Origin: Betaproteobacteria bacterium
GTDB taxonomy: Bacteria > Pseudomonadota > Gammaproteobacteria > Burkholderiales > Ferrovaceae
Assembly: GCA_028870615.1 (NCBI GenBank)
Contig: JAGWPH010000206.1
Span: 1-7,051 of the forward strand
Length of the DNA stretch: 7,051 bases
Reading direction: 5' to 3'
Position 1 is the first letter of the stretch; each line of letters begins with the position of its first letter. Positions 1-7,051 of the stretch are shown here, piece by piece. A model generated the notes under the pieces. That model did not search any database. It was not told the origin of the DNA and worked only from the letters and a program-made list of their open reading frames with translations. The translations under genes were made by a program, and so were the position numbers.

Positions 1-14
1 CCTGTAAGTTTCGT

Positions 15-101
15 GCCGAGATGGCGGAATTGGTAGACGCACCAGGTTCAGGTCCTGGCGGTGGCAACACTGTGGAGGTTCGAGTCCTCTTCTCGGCACC
101 A
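15..101 (+). tRNA. tRNA-Leu, anticodon CAG, CCA encoded
   Basis: This is a class II transfer RNA that reads CUG leucine codons. The 7-bp acceptor stem pairs GCCGAGA (15-21) with TCTCGGC (91-97), all Watson-Crick. The anticodon stem CCAGG/CCTGG (42-46 and 54-58) encloses the 7-base loop 47-53, with CAG at 49-51. A long variable arm (59-73) folds as a 5-bp stem with a GCAA loop, as expected for leucine tRNAs. The T arm has the TTCGAGT loop at 79-85. The discriminator is A98, the usual leucine identity base, and CCA is encoded at 99-101. It is the only gene seen on the plus strand and it faces the 3' end of purA. Only 14 bases precede it, so no promoter can be judged. Confidence 0.97.
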
Positions 102-186
102 CCCTCGACTCTGAGTCGCTCAGAAACTCCTGCAGCAACGTCCCAGTATCTCACTTACACCAATGAGAAGTAAGGTAAGAATGCGA
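102..186. other. Convergent gap between tRNA-Leu and purA
   Basis: These 85 bases lie between two converging transcripts. A small 5-bp inverted repeat CGACT/AGTCG with a 3-base loop is at 106-118, and a weaker TCTCA/TGAGA pair with a 10-base loop is at 149-168. Neither is followed by a run of T on the strand where it would act, so I cannot call an intrinsic terminator for the tRNA or for purA. No coding sequence is apparent. Confidence 0.5.
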
Positions 187-1537
<1,351 letters not shown>

Positions 1538-2506
1538 TCAAGCGTCCGGAAGGGAAAGCAGCAGTTCACGCAAATCAAGGCTGAATCCGGTGGCTGGGCG
1601 GGCACGACCAAACGCGCGGCCAATCTCATCGTAGCGCCCGCCACGCGCTACGGCGTCCGAATATCCGGGCGCATAAGCAGCAAACACCAACCCACTGTGA
1701 TAGTGGTAACCACGGAGTTCTGCAAGATCAAAGTTCAATGGAACCCGTCCATCAAAATAGTCGGCCACGGCTTCCATCTGTGCCAATGCTCCTTTAATCT
1801 CGGGCACATCGGGCAATTGCGCACGCGCCTGAGCCAACACGGTGCGACCCCCATTTAAATCAGGCAATCGGCGCAGTGCCATGCCAATCGGCGAATTCTG
1901 CTTGTTTGCAAGTGACTGCAGCATGGGAATATCCTTGTTCTGCAATCCCTCGAACCATTCTGCTTCCATTTTTTCATCCAAACCTGCCAGGCTAGAAAGG
2001 GCGCGAAACAATCCGACGTGACCCACATCCAGGGTGACTCGGGGTAAACCTGCCTTTTCCAGAGCTTCCAGCATTAACTCCTGGATCTCGATGTCGCCAG
2101 CCAGTCCTTCCAATCCATAAATTTCTGCGCCCAACTGAAATGGTTCGCGCGACTGGTTCAGCCCTTCGGGGCGAGTATGGAGAATGCTACCGGCATAGCA
2201 CAGCCGGTTGACGCCTTGGTGATTCATGCCATGAGCATCAATACGCGCTGCCTGGAGGGTCATGTCGGCACGCAGGCCCAACTGTCTGCCTGTGAGCTGA
2301 TCCACCAGACGAAACGTCAGCAGATCCATGTCACGGCCTGTTCCAGCCTGCAGAGACTCCACATACTCCAGGAGCGGCGGCATCACCAACTGAAACCCTC
2401 GCTTGCGAAACAGATCAAGCAACTGCCGGCGTGTCATTTCAACGCGCCACGCATCAGGGGGTAGGAGATCTTCAATGTATTCGGGTAACAACCAGCGATA
2501 GGTCAT
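1538..2506 (-). CDS. hisZ: ATP phosphoribosyltransferase regulatory subunit HisZ (short form)
   Basis: HisZ is a paralogue of histidyl-tRNA synthetase that does not charge tRNA. It assembles with the short form of HisG to make an active, histidine-inhibited ATP phosphoribosyltransferase, the first step of histidine synthesis. The 322-residue product shows the synthetase-like fold: a LLPEYIEDLLP start, a motif-2-like LRADMT at 78-83 (synthetases have LRPE.T), RGYHYHSGLVFAAY at 265-278, GGRYD at 289-293 and a degenerate motif-3 region GFSLDL at 307-312. It ends ten residues later, whereas proteobacterial HisZ proteins I know are about 380-390 residues, so the C-terminal part seems missing. The ATG at 2504-2506 overlaps the upstream stop as ATGA and follows AGGTGA four bases away (2511-2516), pointing to coupled translation. 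hisG is not in the window. Confidence 0.93.
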   Translation of the reverse strand: MTYRWLLPEYIEDLLPPDAWRVEMTRRQLLDLFRKRGFQLVMPPLLEYVESLQAGTGRDMDLLTFRLVDQLTGRQLGLRADMTLQAARIDAHGMNHQGVNRLCYAGSILHTRPEGLNQSREPFQLGAEIYGLEGLAGDIEIQELMLEALEKAGLPRVTLDVGHVGLFRALSSLAGLDEKMEAEWFEGLQNKDIPMLQSLANKQNSPIGMALRRLPDLNGGRTVLAQARAQLPDVPEIKGALAQMEAVADYFDGRVPLNFDLAELRGYHYHSGLVFAAYAPGYSDAVARGGRYDEIGRAFGRARPATGFSLDLRELLLSLPDA

Positions 2507-2685
2507 CTCGTCACCTGCATCAGAATGACGCCCGCCAAGATGGCGCCTAAACCCAGAAAACGGATTTGACCATCGCTAAACTGGCCAATCCGCGTGATGG
2601 TTTCACGCCAGCGGGCCGGTGCAATGAAAGGCATCAAGCCTTCCAGAACGAGCACCAGAGCCAACGCGGTTAACAGAGACTGCAT
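2503..2685 (-). CDS. DUF2065 family small inner-membrane protein (YjeT-like)
   Basis: This is a 60-residue hydrophobic protein of unknown function. Two membrane segments are visible, about residues 3-22 (LLTALALVLVLEGLMPFIAP) and 40-57, joined by a short polar loop with an ARWRETI stretch. The length, the VLVLEGLMPF core and the position after hflC match the DUF2065 family, whose E. coli member is YjeT. I chose the ATG at 2683-2685: the family begins just before the first membrane segment and this leaves a 7-bp gap after hflC. The frame stays open upstream to another ATG at 2755-2757, but that would add 24 polar residues inside hflC. The ribosome binding site is weak, so coupling to hflC is likely. 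Its stop overlaps the hisZ start by 4 bases. A role with HflK/HflC is only suggested by location. Confidence 0.85.
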   Translation of the reverse strand: MQSLLTALALVLVLEGLMPFIAPARWRETITRIGQFSDGQIRFLGLGAILAGVILMQVTR

Positions 2686-2692
2686 GCGACGT

Positions 2693-3577
2693 TCACTTTT
2701 TGCCGGAAATAGCCGGCGTGTTCTTGAAGTACCGGAAGAACTCGGATGAAGGATCAAGCACCAACACGTCCCCCTTTCCCTTCAACCCCTGCTGGTAGGT
2801 TTCCAGACTGCGGTAGAACGCATAGAACTCGGGGTTACGGCCATAGGCTTCGGCATAGATGGCCGCCGATTTGGCATCTCCCGTGCCCTTGATGCGCTGG
2901 GCTTCGCGAAAGGCTTCAGCCAAAATGACTTCCCGCTGGCGCTCGGCATCGGCACGAATTTTTTCAGCTTCACCGGCACCGGTAGAGCGCAGTTCGTTGG
3001 CCACGCGTTTACGTTCCGCTTCCATGCGCCGATAGACCGATTCACTGACCTCAGGGGTCAGTTCAACCCGCCGGATCCTGACATCCAGAACCTGGATGCC
3101 AATCTGGTGCGCGTCACGATCTGCCCGTGCCCGCATGGCTTCTATGATGTTGGCCCGCTCGCCCGATACGGCTTCGTGCACAGTACGCTTGGCAAATTCT
3201 GCGCGCAGGTCCCCATTGACGGTCTGTGTCAAACGCACTTGGGCGCGGTGTTCATCTCCACCCACACTGACATAGAACTGCTTGACATCCGCGATCCGCC
3301 ACTTGACGAAATAATCCACCAGCAATGGTTTCTTTTCGGACGTAATGAAACGCTCCGGATCCTTGTTGTCAAGCGTCTGAATACGGATGTCAAAGAGTCT
3401 CACGTTCTGGATTAGTGGAATCTTGACATAGAGACCCGGTGAAGTCCGGACCGCAACGACTTCACCCAGTTGGAACACCAACGCTTGCTGGGTTTGATTA
3501 ACGGTATACAGGCTGAACGCAGCCAGAAGCACAACGACGACAATGCCGATCAGGTAGGCGCCCATATCTTTCATCAT
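2693..3577 (-). CDS. hflC: HflC, FtsH protease modulator (SPFH/prohibitin family)
   Basis: HflC forms, with HflK, a large inner-membrane assembly around the FtsH protease and limits its access to membrane substrates. The 294-residue product has an N-terminal membrane anchor at about residues 7-26, a prohibitin (SPFH) domain from about 27 to 185, and a long charged helix at about 183-245 rich in A, E, R and K (MEAERKRVANELRSTGAGEA) that should form a coiled coil. The conserved end LDPSSEFFRYFKN (274-286) is present. The start ATG (3575-3577) overlaps the hflK stop as ATGA and has GGGAG eight bases upstream (3586-3590); the next codon is also ATG but is less well spaced. Full length for the family, with no odd residues noticed. 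Confidence 0.97.
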   Translation of the reverse strand: MMKDMGAYLIGIVVVVLLAAFSLYTVNQTQQALVFQLGEVVAVRTSPGLYVKIPLIQNVRLFDIRIQTLDNKDPERFITSEKKPLLVDYFVKWRIADVKQFYVSVGGDEHRAQVRLTQTVNGDLRAEFAKRTVHEAVSGERANIIEAMRARADRDAHQIGIQVLDVRIRRVELTPEVSESVYRRMEAERKRVANELRSTGAGEAEKIRADAERQREVILAEAFREAQRIKGTGDAKSAAIYAEAYGRNPEFYAFYRSLETYQQGLKGKGDVLVLDPSSEFFRYFKNTPAISGKK

Positions 3578-4854
3578 GGTCGTGGCTCCCTGTCACGCGT
3601 TCGGAAAGCATCGCGGGAGCGGCTGTCCGGCCCTGCATCCACTTGGGGAGGAGAAACTGAAGGAGCCGCTGCGGAAGTGCTGACGGGTGCGGAGGGCACC
3701 GCGGCAGGAGGCGCTGAGGAGACACGCCCTGCTGCCGCGCCGTTGTCAGCCGCGCCATCAGTAAAGCTGCCGCTGGCTTGAATTAGCTTGTCCAGTGGCA
3801 AGTACAGCAAATTGGTTCCTGATTTCTGGTCAGCAACCACCTTGGTAGTGTTGCCCAACACTTGTTGCATCATGTCCTGATACAAGCGCTGGCGCATCAC
3901 TTCGGGTGCCTTGACGTATTCACTCAGCACCTGCTTGAAACGATAAGCATCGCCCTCGGATCGGATGACAACCCGCTGCGCATAAGCCTTCGCTTCTTCA
4001 AGCAGGCGCGAAGCTGTACCCTTGGCCCTGGGAATGATGTCATTGGCATACGCCTGTCCTTCATTGGTCTGACGTTCCCTGTCCTGACCCGCTTTGACCG
4101 CATCGTCGAAGGCCGCCTGAACTTGTTCGGGGGGCTGCGCGTTTTGCATATTGACCTTGCTTATGGCAATACCGGTTTGGTACCGGTCCAGGATTTCCTG
4201 CATCAAACGGGCGGATTCATCCGCAATCTGCGAACGACCTTCATACAGGACAAAGTCCATCTTATTGCGCCCCACCACTTCACGAATGGCTGTTTCTGCC
4301 ACCTGCATGACTGCTTCGTCGGGATCACGGTTATTGAACAGGAAAGCCTGGGGATCCTTGATGGTGTACTGGATGGCAAACTGGTTGTCTATGATGTTTT
4401 CGTCATCTGTCAGCATGAGTGACTCATGCAGGACTTTGGATTTGAGATTGGTGCGATAACCAAGTTCCACCGTACGTACCTGCGCCACATTGAGCGGGCT
4501 GCCTGCAGCCTGCATTTCGATGGGGTACGGCAGGTGCCAATGGGGGCCGGGTGCGGTGGTTTCCTGAAACTTGCCAAAGCGCAGGATTACGCCGATCCGA
4601 CCTGCATCTACAATGTAAAACCCTGACAACAGCCAAACTATCGCAAGTCCCGCCAACAGCACCAACAGGGCGCTCTTACCCCCGGGCAACCTCGGCCCGT
4701 TACGGGGACCGGAGGGCGCACCGGGTGCACGGGGGGGGGTCTGGCCAGGAGCGCCTTTCGACTTCAGCTTCTGAACAAGGCGGCGCCAGATCTCGTCAAG
4801 ATCTGGGGGTCCGTCATTGTTATTTTTTCCCCACTGGGGATCATTCTGTGCCAT
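3574..4854 (-). CDS. hflK: HflK, FtsH protease modulator (SPFH/prohibitin family)
   Basis: HflK is the partner of HflC in the membrane complex that encloses FtsH. The 426-residue product has a polar Gly/Pro/Asn-rich cytoplasmic N-terminus containing GPPDLDEIWRRL (15-26), one membrane segment at about 61-82, an SPFH domain from about 83 to 270, a helical region to about 345, and an Ala/Pro/Ser-rich low-complexity tail (about 372-426). The NTPs-proximal linker before the membrane segment is coded by a run of nine C. I chose the ATG at 4852-4854 because MAQNDPQWG matches the usual HflK start; it lies 14 bases inside the end of hflX with a weak GAAG (4861-4864) six bases before it. An in-frame ATG at 4885-4887 would add 11 residues inside hflX. 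The hflC start overlaps its stop. Confidence 0.96.
   Translation of the reverse strand: MAQNDPQWGKNNNDGPPDLDEIWRRLVQKLKSKGAPGQTPPRAPGAPSGPRNGPRLPGGKSALLVLLAGLAIVWLLSGFYIVDAGRIGVILRFGKFQETTAPGPHWHLPYPIEMQAAGSPLNVAQVRTVELGYRTNLKSKVLHESLMLTDDENIIDNQFAIQYTIKDPQAFLFNNRDPDEAVMQVAETAIREVVGRNKMDFVLYEGRSQIADESARLMQEILDRYQTGIAISKVNMQNAQPPEQVQAAFDDAVKAGQDRERQTNEGQAYANDIIPRAKGTASRLLEEAKAYAQRVVIRSEGDAYRFKQVLSEYVKAPEVMRQRLYQDMMQQVLGNTTKVVADQKSGTNLLYLPLDKLIQASGSFTDGAADNGAAAGRVSSAPPAAVPSAPVSTSAAAPSVSPPQVDAGPDSRSRDAFRTRDREPRP
4731..4739. repeat. Homopolymer of nine G (nine C in hflK sense strand)
   Basis: Nine consecutive G on the plus strand lie in the early part of hflK and encode the Thr-Pro-Pro-Arg piece of the linker before the membrane segment. 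Runs of this length are prone to slipped-strand changes and to sequencing errors; the reading frame here is intact. Confidence 0.9.
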
Positions 4855-6076
4855 TGGGATCTTCAGTCTGTTTCTCGGTGGAAGCATCGGGTCGCTCGGC
4901 TACCTGTCGCGGGAATTGGCACCTTTCAGTAAATGCCTGGCGGATAAAATCCACCCCGGCCCCTGTCAAAGCGCTTGCCCGAACCGATGAAATTGTACCA
5001 TAGGCATCTCGCTCTATCCCTGTCTGACCTAACAACAATCGGTCCACTTTGTTATAAACCAGCAGTTGGGGCACCTGATCCGCGCCAATTTCCGCAAGGA
5101 CCTCATTAACGGCTTTGATCTGCTCCTCGCGTTCAGGGTCCGCACTGTCCACCACATGCACCAGCAAATCGGCATCGCGGGTTTCTTCAAGCGTGGCCCT
5201 GAAAGCGGCGACCAGCGTATGCGGCAGATGGCGGATGAAGCCTACCGTGTCCGACAACACGACACTCGCCTCAGGGCCCAGATAAAGTTTGCGTGTGGTG
5301 GTGTCCAACGTAGCAAACAATTGGTCTGCGGTGTAGGCTTTGGCATGGGTGAGTCGGTTAAACAGGGTAGATTTTCCGGCATTGGTGTACCCCACCAGGG
5401 AAACCTGCAAAACCCCCGCCCTACCGCGTCCCTGACGTTGCGTACGATGGCTGCGTCGAACCTTCTCCAGGCGTTCTTTCAGTGTCTTGACTCGTTTTGC
5501 CAGCAAACGACGGTCAGTTTCGAGCTGCGTTTCGCCCGGACCGCGTAGCCCAATCCCGCCTTTCTGACGCTCCAGGTGGGTCCAACCACGGACCAGGCGC
5601 GTGGAAAGGCGCTCTAGCTGGGCGAGTTCAACCTGGAGCAGGCCTTCATGGCTCCGGGCGCGCTGTGCGAAAATGTCCAGAATCAGACTGGTGCGATCGA
5701 TGACCCTGCACCCCAGCGTGCGTTCCAGGTTGCGTTCCTGGGCCGGGGAGATATTGTGGTTCAGGATGACCAGGCCGGCCTGGGTAGCGCGCACCCGTTC
5801 TGCCACTTCCCGCAATTTACCGCTTCCCACAAAGGTGCTCGAATCCGGTTTGATGCGTTTCCCCAATACAATACCCATCACCGTCAAGCCCGCACTACTG
5901 GCGAGCAATGCCAGCTCATCAACACTGTCGAGATCACGGCCCAAGTCCAGACTGACCAGTATTGCGTGTTGGGGATGGCCAACGGCCTGCCCTGTGTTTT
6001 CCAGAGCGCCAACCACATCGGGTTTTCTGGTTGGGGATTTGCGACCCCGGCCCACCAAGGGACCAGAATCCGTCAT
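4841..6076 (-). CDS. hflX: HflX, ribosome-associated GTPase
   Basis: HflX is a GTPase of the Obg-HflX group that binds the 50S subunit and splits stalled or heat-damaged ribosomes. In the 411-residue product the N-terminal nucleotide-binding-like HflX domain (about 37-215) carries the signature GGIGLRGPGETQLETDRR (173-190), preceding a charged coiled-coil stretch (about 192-215). The G domain has G1 GYTNAGKST (229-237), G3 DTVGF (276-280), G4 NKVD (342-345) and a G5-like SAL (368-370). I chose the ATG at 6074-6076, seven bases after the hfq stop, over an upstream in-frame TTG at 6134-6136 that would lie inside hfq. Even so, about 35 polar residues precede the conserved domain. The 3' end overlaps the hflK start by 14 bases. 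No link to HflK/C function is implied despite the shared name. Confidence 0.96.
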   Translation of the reverse strand: MTDSGPLVGRGRKSPTRKPDVVGALENTGQAVGHPQHAILVSLDLGRDLDSVDELALLASSAGLTVMGIVLGKRIKPDSSTFVGSGKLREVAERVRATQAGLVILNHNISPAQERNLERTLGCRVIDRTSLILDIFAQRARSHEGLLQVELAQLERLSTRLVRGWTHLERQKGGIGLRGPGETQLETDRRLLAKRVKTLKERLEKVRRSHRTQRQGRGRAGVLQVSLVGYTNAGKSTLFNRLTHAKAYTADQLFATLDTTTRKLYLGPEASVVLSDTVGFIRHLPHTLVAAFRATLEETRDADLLVHVVDSADPEREEQIKAVNEVLAEIGADQVPQLLVYNKVDRLLLGQTGIERDAYGTISSVRASALTGAGVDFIRQAFTERCQFPRQVAERPDASTEKQTEDPNGTE

Positions 6077-6083
6077 TGCCCCA

Positions 6084-6323
6084 TCAGCTTTCGGAACTGG
6101 GTTCTGTAGGCATAGACACTGAACGTGCCGGTACAACCGTGGAAATGGCGTGCTTATAAACCATTTGGGTGGTGGTATTTTTGAGAAGCACGACGTATTG
6201 ATCGAAGGACTCTACCTGCCCCTGTAATTTGATCCCGTTGACCAGATAGATCGAGACAGGAATGTGTTCTTTACGGAGTGCGTTGAGAAACGGGTCTTGT
6301 AAGAGTTGCCCTTTCGTGCTCAT
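6084..6323 (-). CDS. hfq: RNA chaperone Hfq
   Basis: Hfq is a hexameric Sm-like RNA-binding protein that pairs small RNAs with target mRNAs and affects mRNA stability. The 79-residue product has the full Sm core: [13 protein letters not shown] (5-17), the Sm1 region with [16 protein letters not shown] (28-43) and the Sm2 motif YKHAIST (56-62). Q9 and the Y56-K57-H58 group, which line the proximal RNA face, are present. Tyrosine 43 replaces E. coli F42. The C-terminal tail is only about 13 residues, much shorter than in E. coli. The ATG at 6321-6323 has GGAG nine bases upstream (6333-6336); an in-frame TTG at 6336-6338 is rejected because it overlaps that ribosome binding site. Confidence 0.98.
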   Translation of the reverse strand: MSTKGQLLQDPFLNALRKEHIPVSIYLVNGIKLQGQVESFDQYVVLLKNTTTQMVYKHAISTVVPARSVSMPTEPSSES

Positions 6324-6336
6324 TATTTTTATCTCC
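6322..6336 (-). promoter_or_regulatory. hfq ribosome binding site with A-rich Hfq-like site
   Basis: On the hfq sense strand GGAG (6333-6336) is followed by AAAAATAAT (6330 down to 6322), which runs into the ATG. The A-rich stretch reads as three consecutive A-purine-any triplets (AAA, AAT, AAT), the type bound by the distal face of Hfq. The ribosome binding site is clear; the autoregulatory reading is inference. Confidence 0.6.
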
Positions 6337-6373
6337 AAAAGCCATTGTCTTTAAAAAATAGATTTGCCGAGTG

Positions 6374-6403
6374 ATTGTACTGCTTATTGTAAATAATTAC
6401 CAA
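6374..6403 (-). promoter_or_regulatory. Candidate sigma-70-type promoter for hfq
   Basis: On the minus strand TTGGTA (6403 to 6398) is followed, after 18 bases, by TACAAT (6379 to 6374). These match the consensus boxes at 4 of 6 and 5 of 6 positions. Transcription would begin around 6367, giving an hfq leader of roughly 45 bases. A second TACAAT lies at 6391-6386 without a good -35 partner. The der-hfq gap is AT-rich and no der terminator is seen, so this may be an internal promoter in a longer operon. Confidence 0.4.
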
Positions 6404-6417
6404 TTGCCATCAGGGGG

Positions 6418-7051
6418 TTACTGTTTTCCAAACAACTTACGGCCACGCCGTCGCTCCCGGCGGAATCGGTTTTCCTCGGCTTCAGTCAACGGCTTGGGTT
6501 TACGATCTGCAAAGGGATTGTGCCCTTGGCGAAACTCCACGCGTAATGGGGTACCCCTAAGTTCGAAGGCGTTCCGGAAGGTATTTTCCAGATAGCGCCG
6601 ATAGGTCTCCGAGATGTGCGCAATAGCTGCCCCATGGATTACAACAATGGGAGGATTGTGTCCACCCTGATGGGCATAGCGCAGCTTGGGGCGAAATGGG
6701 CCTGCTTTGGGGGGCTGATGCTGGGTGACTGCGGCTTGCAGTATCCGCGTAAGCTTCGGAGTGGAAAGCTTGGCCATGGCTGCAGCATAAGCCGCATCCA
6801 CTGCAGGCAACAGACCCTTTATCCCGGTTCCATTCAATGCAGAGACGAATAGATAGCTTGCAAAATCAAGAAAGCCCAGTTTTCGAGCCAGTTCACTCTT
6901 GACCGTATCCCGGCGAAAAGTTTCGAGCCCGTCCCATTTGTTGACGGCCACCACCACCGCACGCCCTGCATTCAGAATGTATCCGGCAATATGAGCGTCC
7001 TGGTCGGAAATGTCCTGCTGTGCATCAAGAGTCAGAATCACCACGTTGGCA
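6418..7051 (-). CDS. der: Ribosome assembly GTPase Der (EngA), 3' part only
   Basis: Der is an essential GTPase with two G domains in tandem and a KH-like C-terminal domain; it acts in maturation of the 50S subunit. Only the last 210 codons are in the window, so this is cut by the right edge and not a broken gene. What is visible starts in the second G domain at [18 protein letters not shown], which is the segment after the G3 motif. It includes G4 NKWD (37-40 of the visible part) and G5 SALNGTG (70-76), then the KH-like domain with the conserved [16 protein letters not shown] stretch and NPFADRK. The protein ends in a strongly basic tail rich in Arg, stopping at TAA (6418-6420). It lies 94 bp upstream of hfq on the same strand. 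Confidence 0.97.
   Translation of the reverse strand, partial: ANVVILTLDAQQDISDQDAHIAGYILNAGRAVVVAVNKWDGLETFRRDTVKSELARKLGFLDFASYLFVSALNGTGIKGLLPAVDAAYAAAMAKLSTPKLTRILQAAVTQHQPPKAGPFRPKLRYAHQGGHNPPIVVIHGAAIAHISETYRRYLENTFRNAFELRGTPLRVEFRQGHNPFADRKPKPLTEAEENRFRRERRRGRKLFGKQ

Noticed and set aside
106..118. Small inverted repeat after the tRNA as an intrinsic terminator
   Set aside because: The stem is only 5 bp with a 3-base loop and no T-run follows on either strand.
2755..2757. Upstream ATG for the DUF2065 gene giving 84 residues
   Set aside because: The extra 24 residues are polar, lie inside hflC in another frame and do not match the family start.
3862..4422. 186-codon open frame on the plus strand opposite hflK
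   Set aside because: It is antisense to conserved hflK, and its product resembles no family I know.
5601..6122. Overlapping plus-strand frames opposite hflX, up to 173 codons
   Set aside because: Two different frames are open at once over the same stretch, as expected by chance opposite a GC-rich gene; the sense strand encodes intact HflX motifs.
6336..6338. Upstream TTG start for hfq giving 84 residues
   Set aside because: It overlaps the GGAG that serves the ATG at 6321-6323, and the family begins close to that ATG.

Overview
This window reads as a single bacterial housekeeping block, most probably from a betaproteobacterium. The support is gene content and order (der, hfq, hflX, hflK, hflC, a DUF2065 gene, hisZ, purA on the minus strand, then a leucine tRNA on the plus strand). 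Inserting hisZ between the hfl genes and purA, with der rather than miaA next to hfq, is the layout I know from Betaproteobacteria; in enterics the order is miaA-hfq-hflX-hflK-hflC-yjeT-purA. The Hfq sequence (an ALRKEH rim and a tyrosine where E. coli has F42) and the moderate GC content fit this. I cannot name a genus.

Layout, left to right: tRNA-Leu(CAG) at 15-101 (+) faces the 3' end of purA across an 85-bp gap. All protein genes are on the minus strand and are transcribed from right to left: der (partial, its 5' end beyond the right edge), a 94-bp gap with a candidate promoter and the hfq leader, then hfq, hflX, hflK, hflC, the DUF2065 gene and hisZ packed with gaps of 7 bp or less or with overlaps, then a 55-bp gap and purA. 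Two junctions (hflK/hflC and DUF2065/hisZ) are 4-base ATGA stop-start overlaps, so translational coupling is likely.

The genes cover ribosome assembly and rescue (Der, HflX), sRNA-based regulation (Hfq), membrane protease control (HflK/HflC around FtsH), a small inner-membrane protein of unknown role, and two biosynthetic proteins: HisZ (regulatory subunit of ATP phosphoribosyltransferase, histidine pathway) and PurA (AMP branch of purine synthesis). The histidine and AMP pathways share metabolites (ATP, AICAR), which may be why hisZ and purA sit together.

I found no mobile element, CRISPR array, phage gene or new system. The points worth a second look are modest: a HisZ that seems to lack the usual C-terminal part, a run of nine C in the hflK coding strand that could slip, an A-rich Hfq-like site between the hfq ribosome binding site and start codon, and the convergent tRNA/purA arrangement with no obvious terminator. 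Several gene starts were moved inward from the longest open frame (hfq, hflX, hflK, DUF2065) on the evidence of codon, ribosome binding site and family N-terminus.
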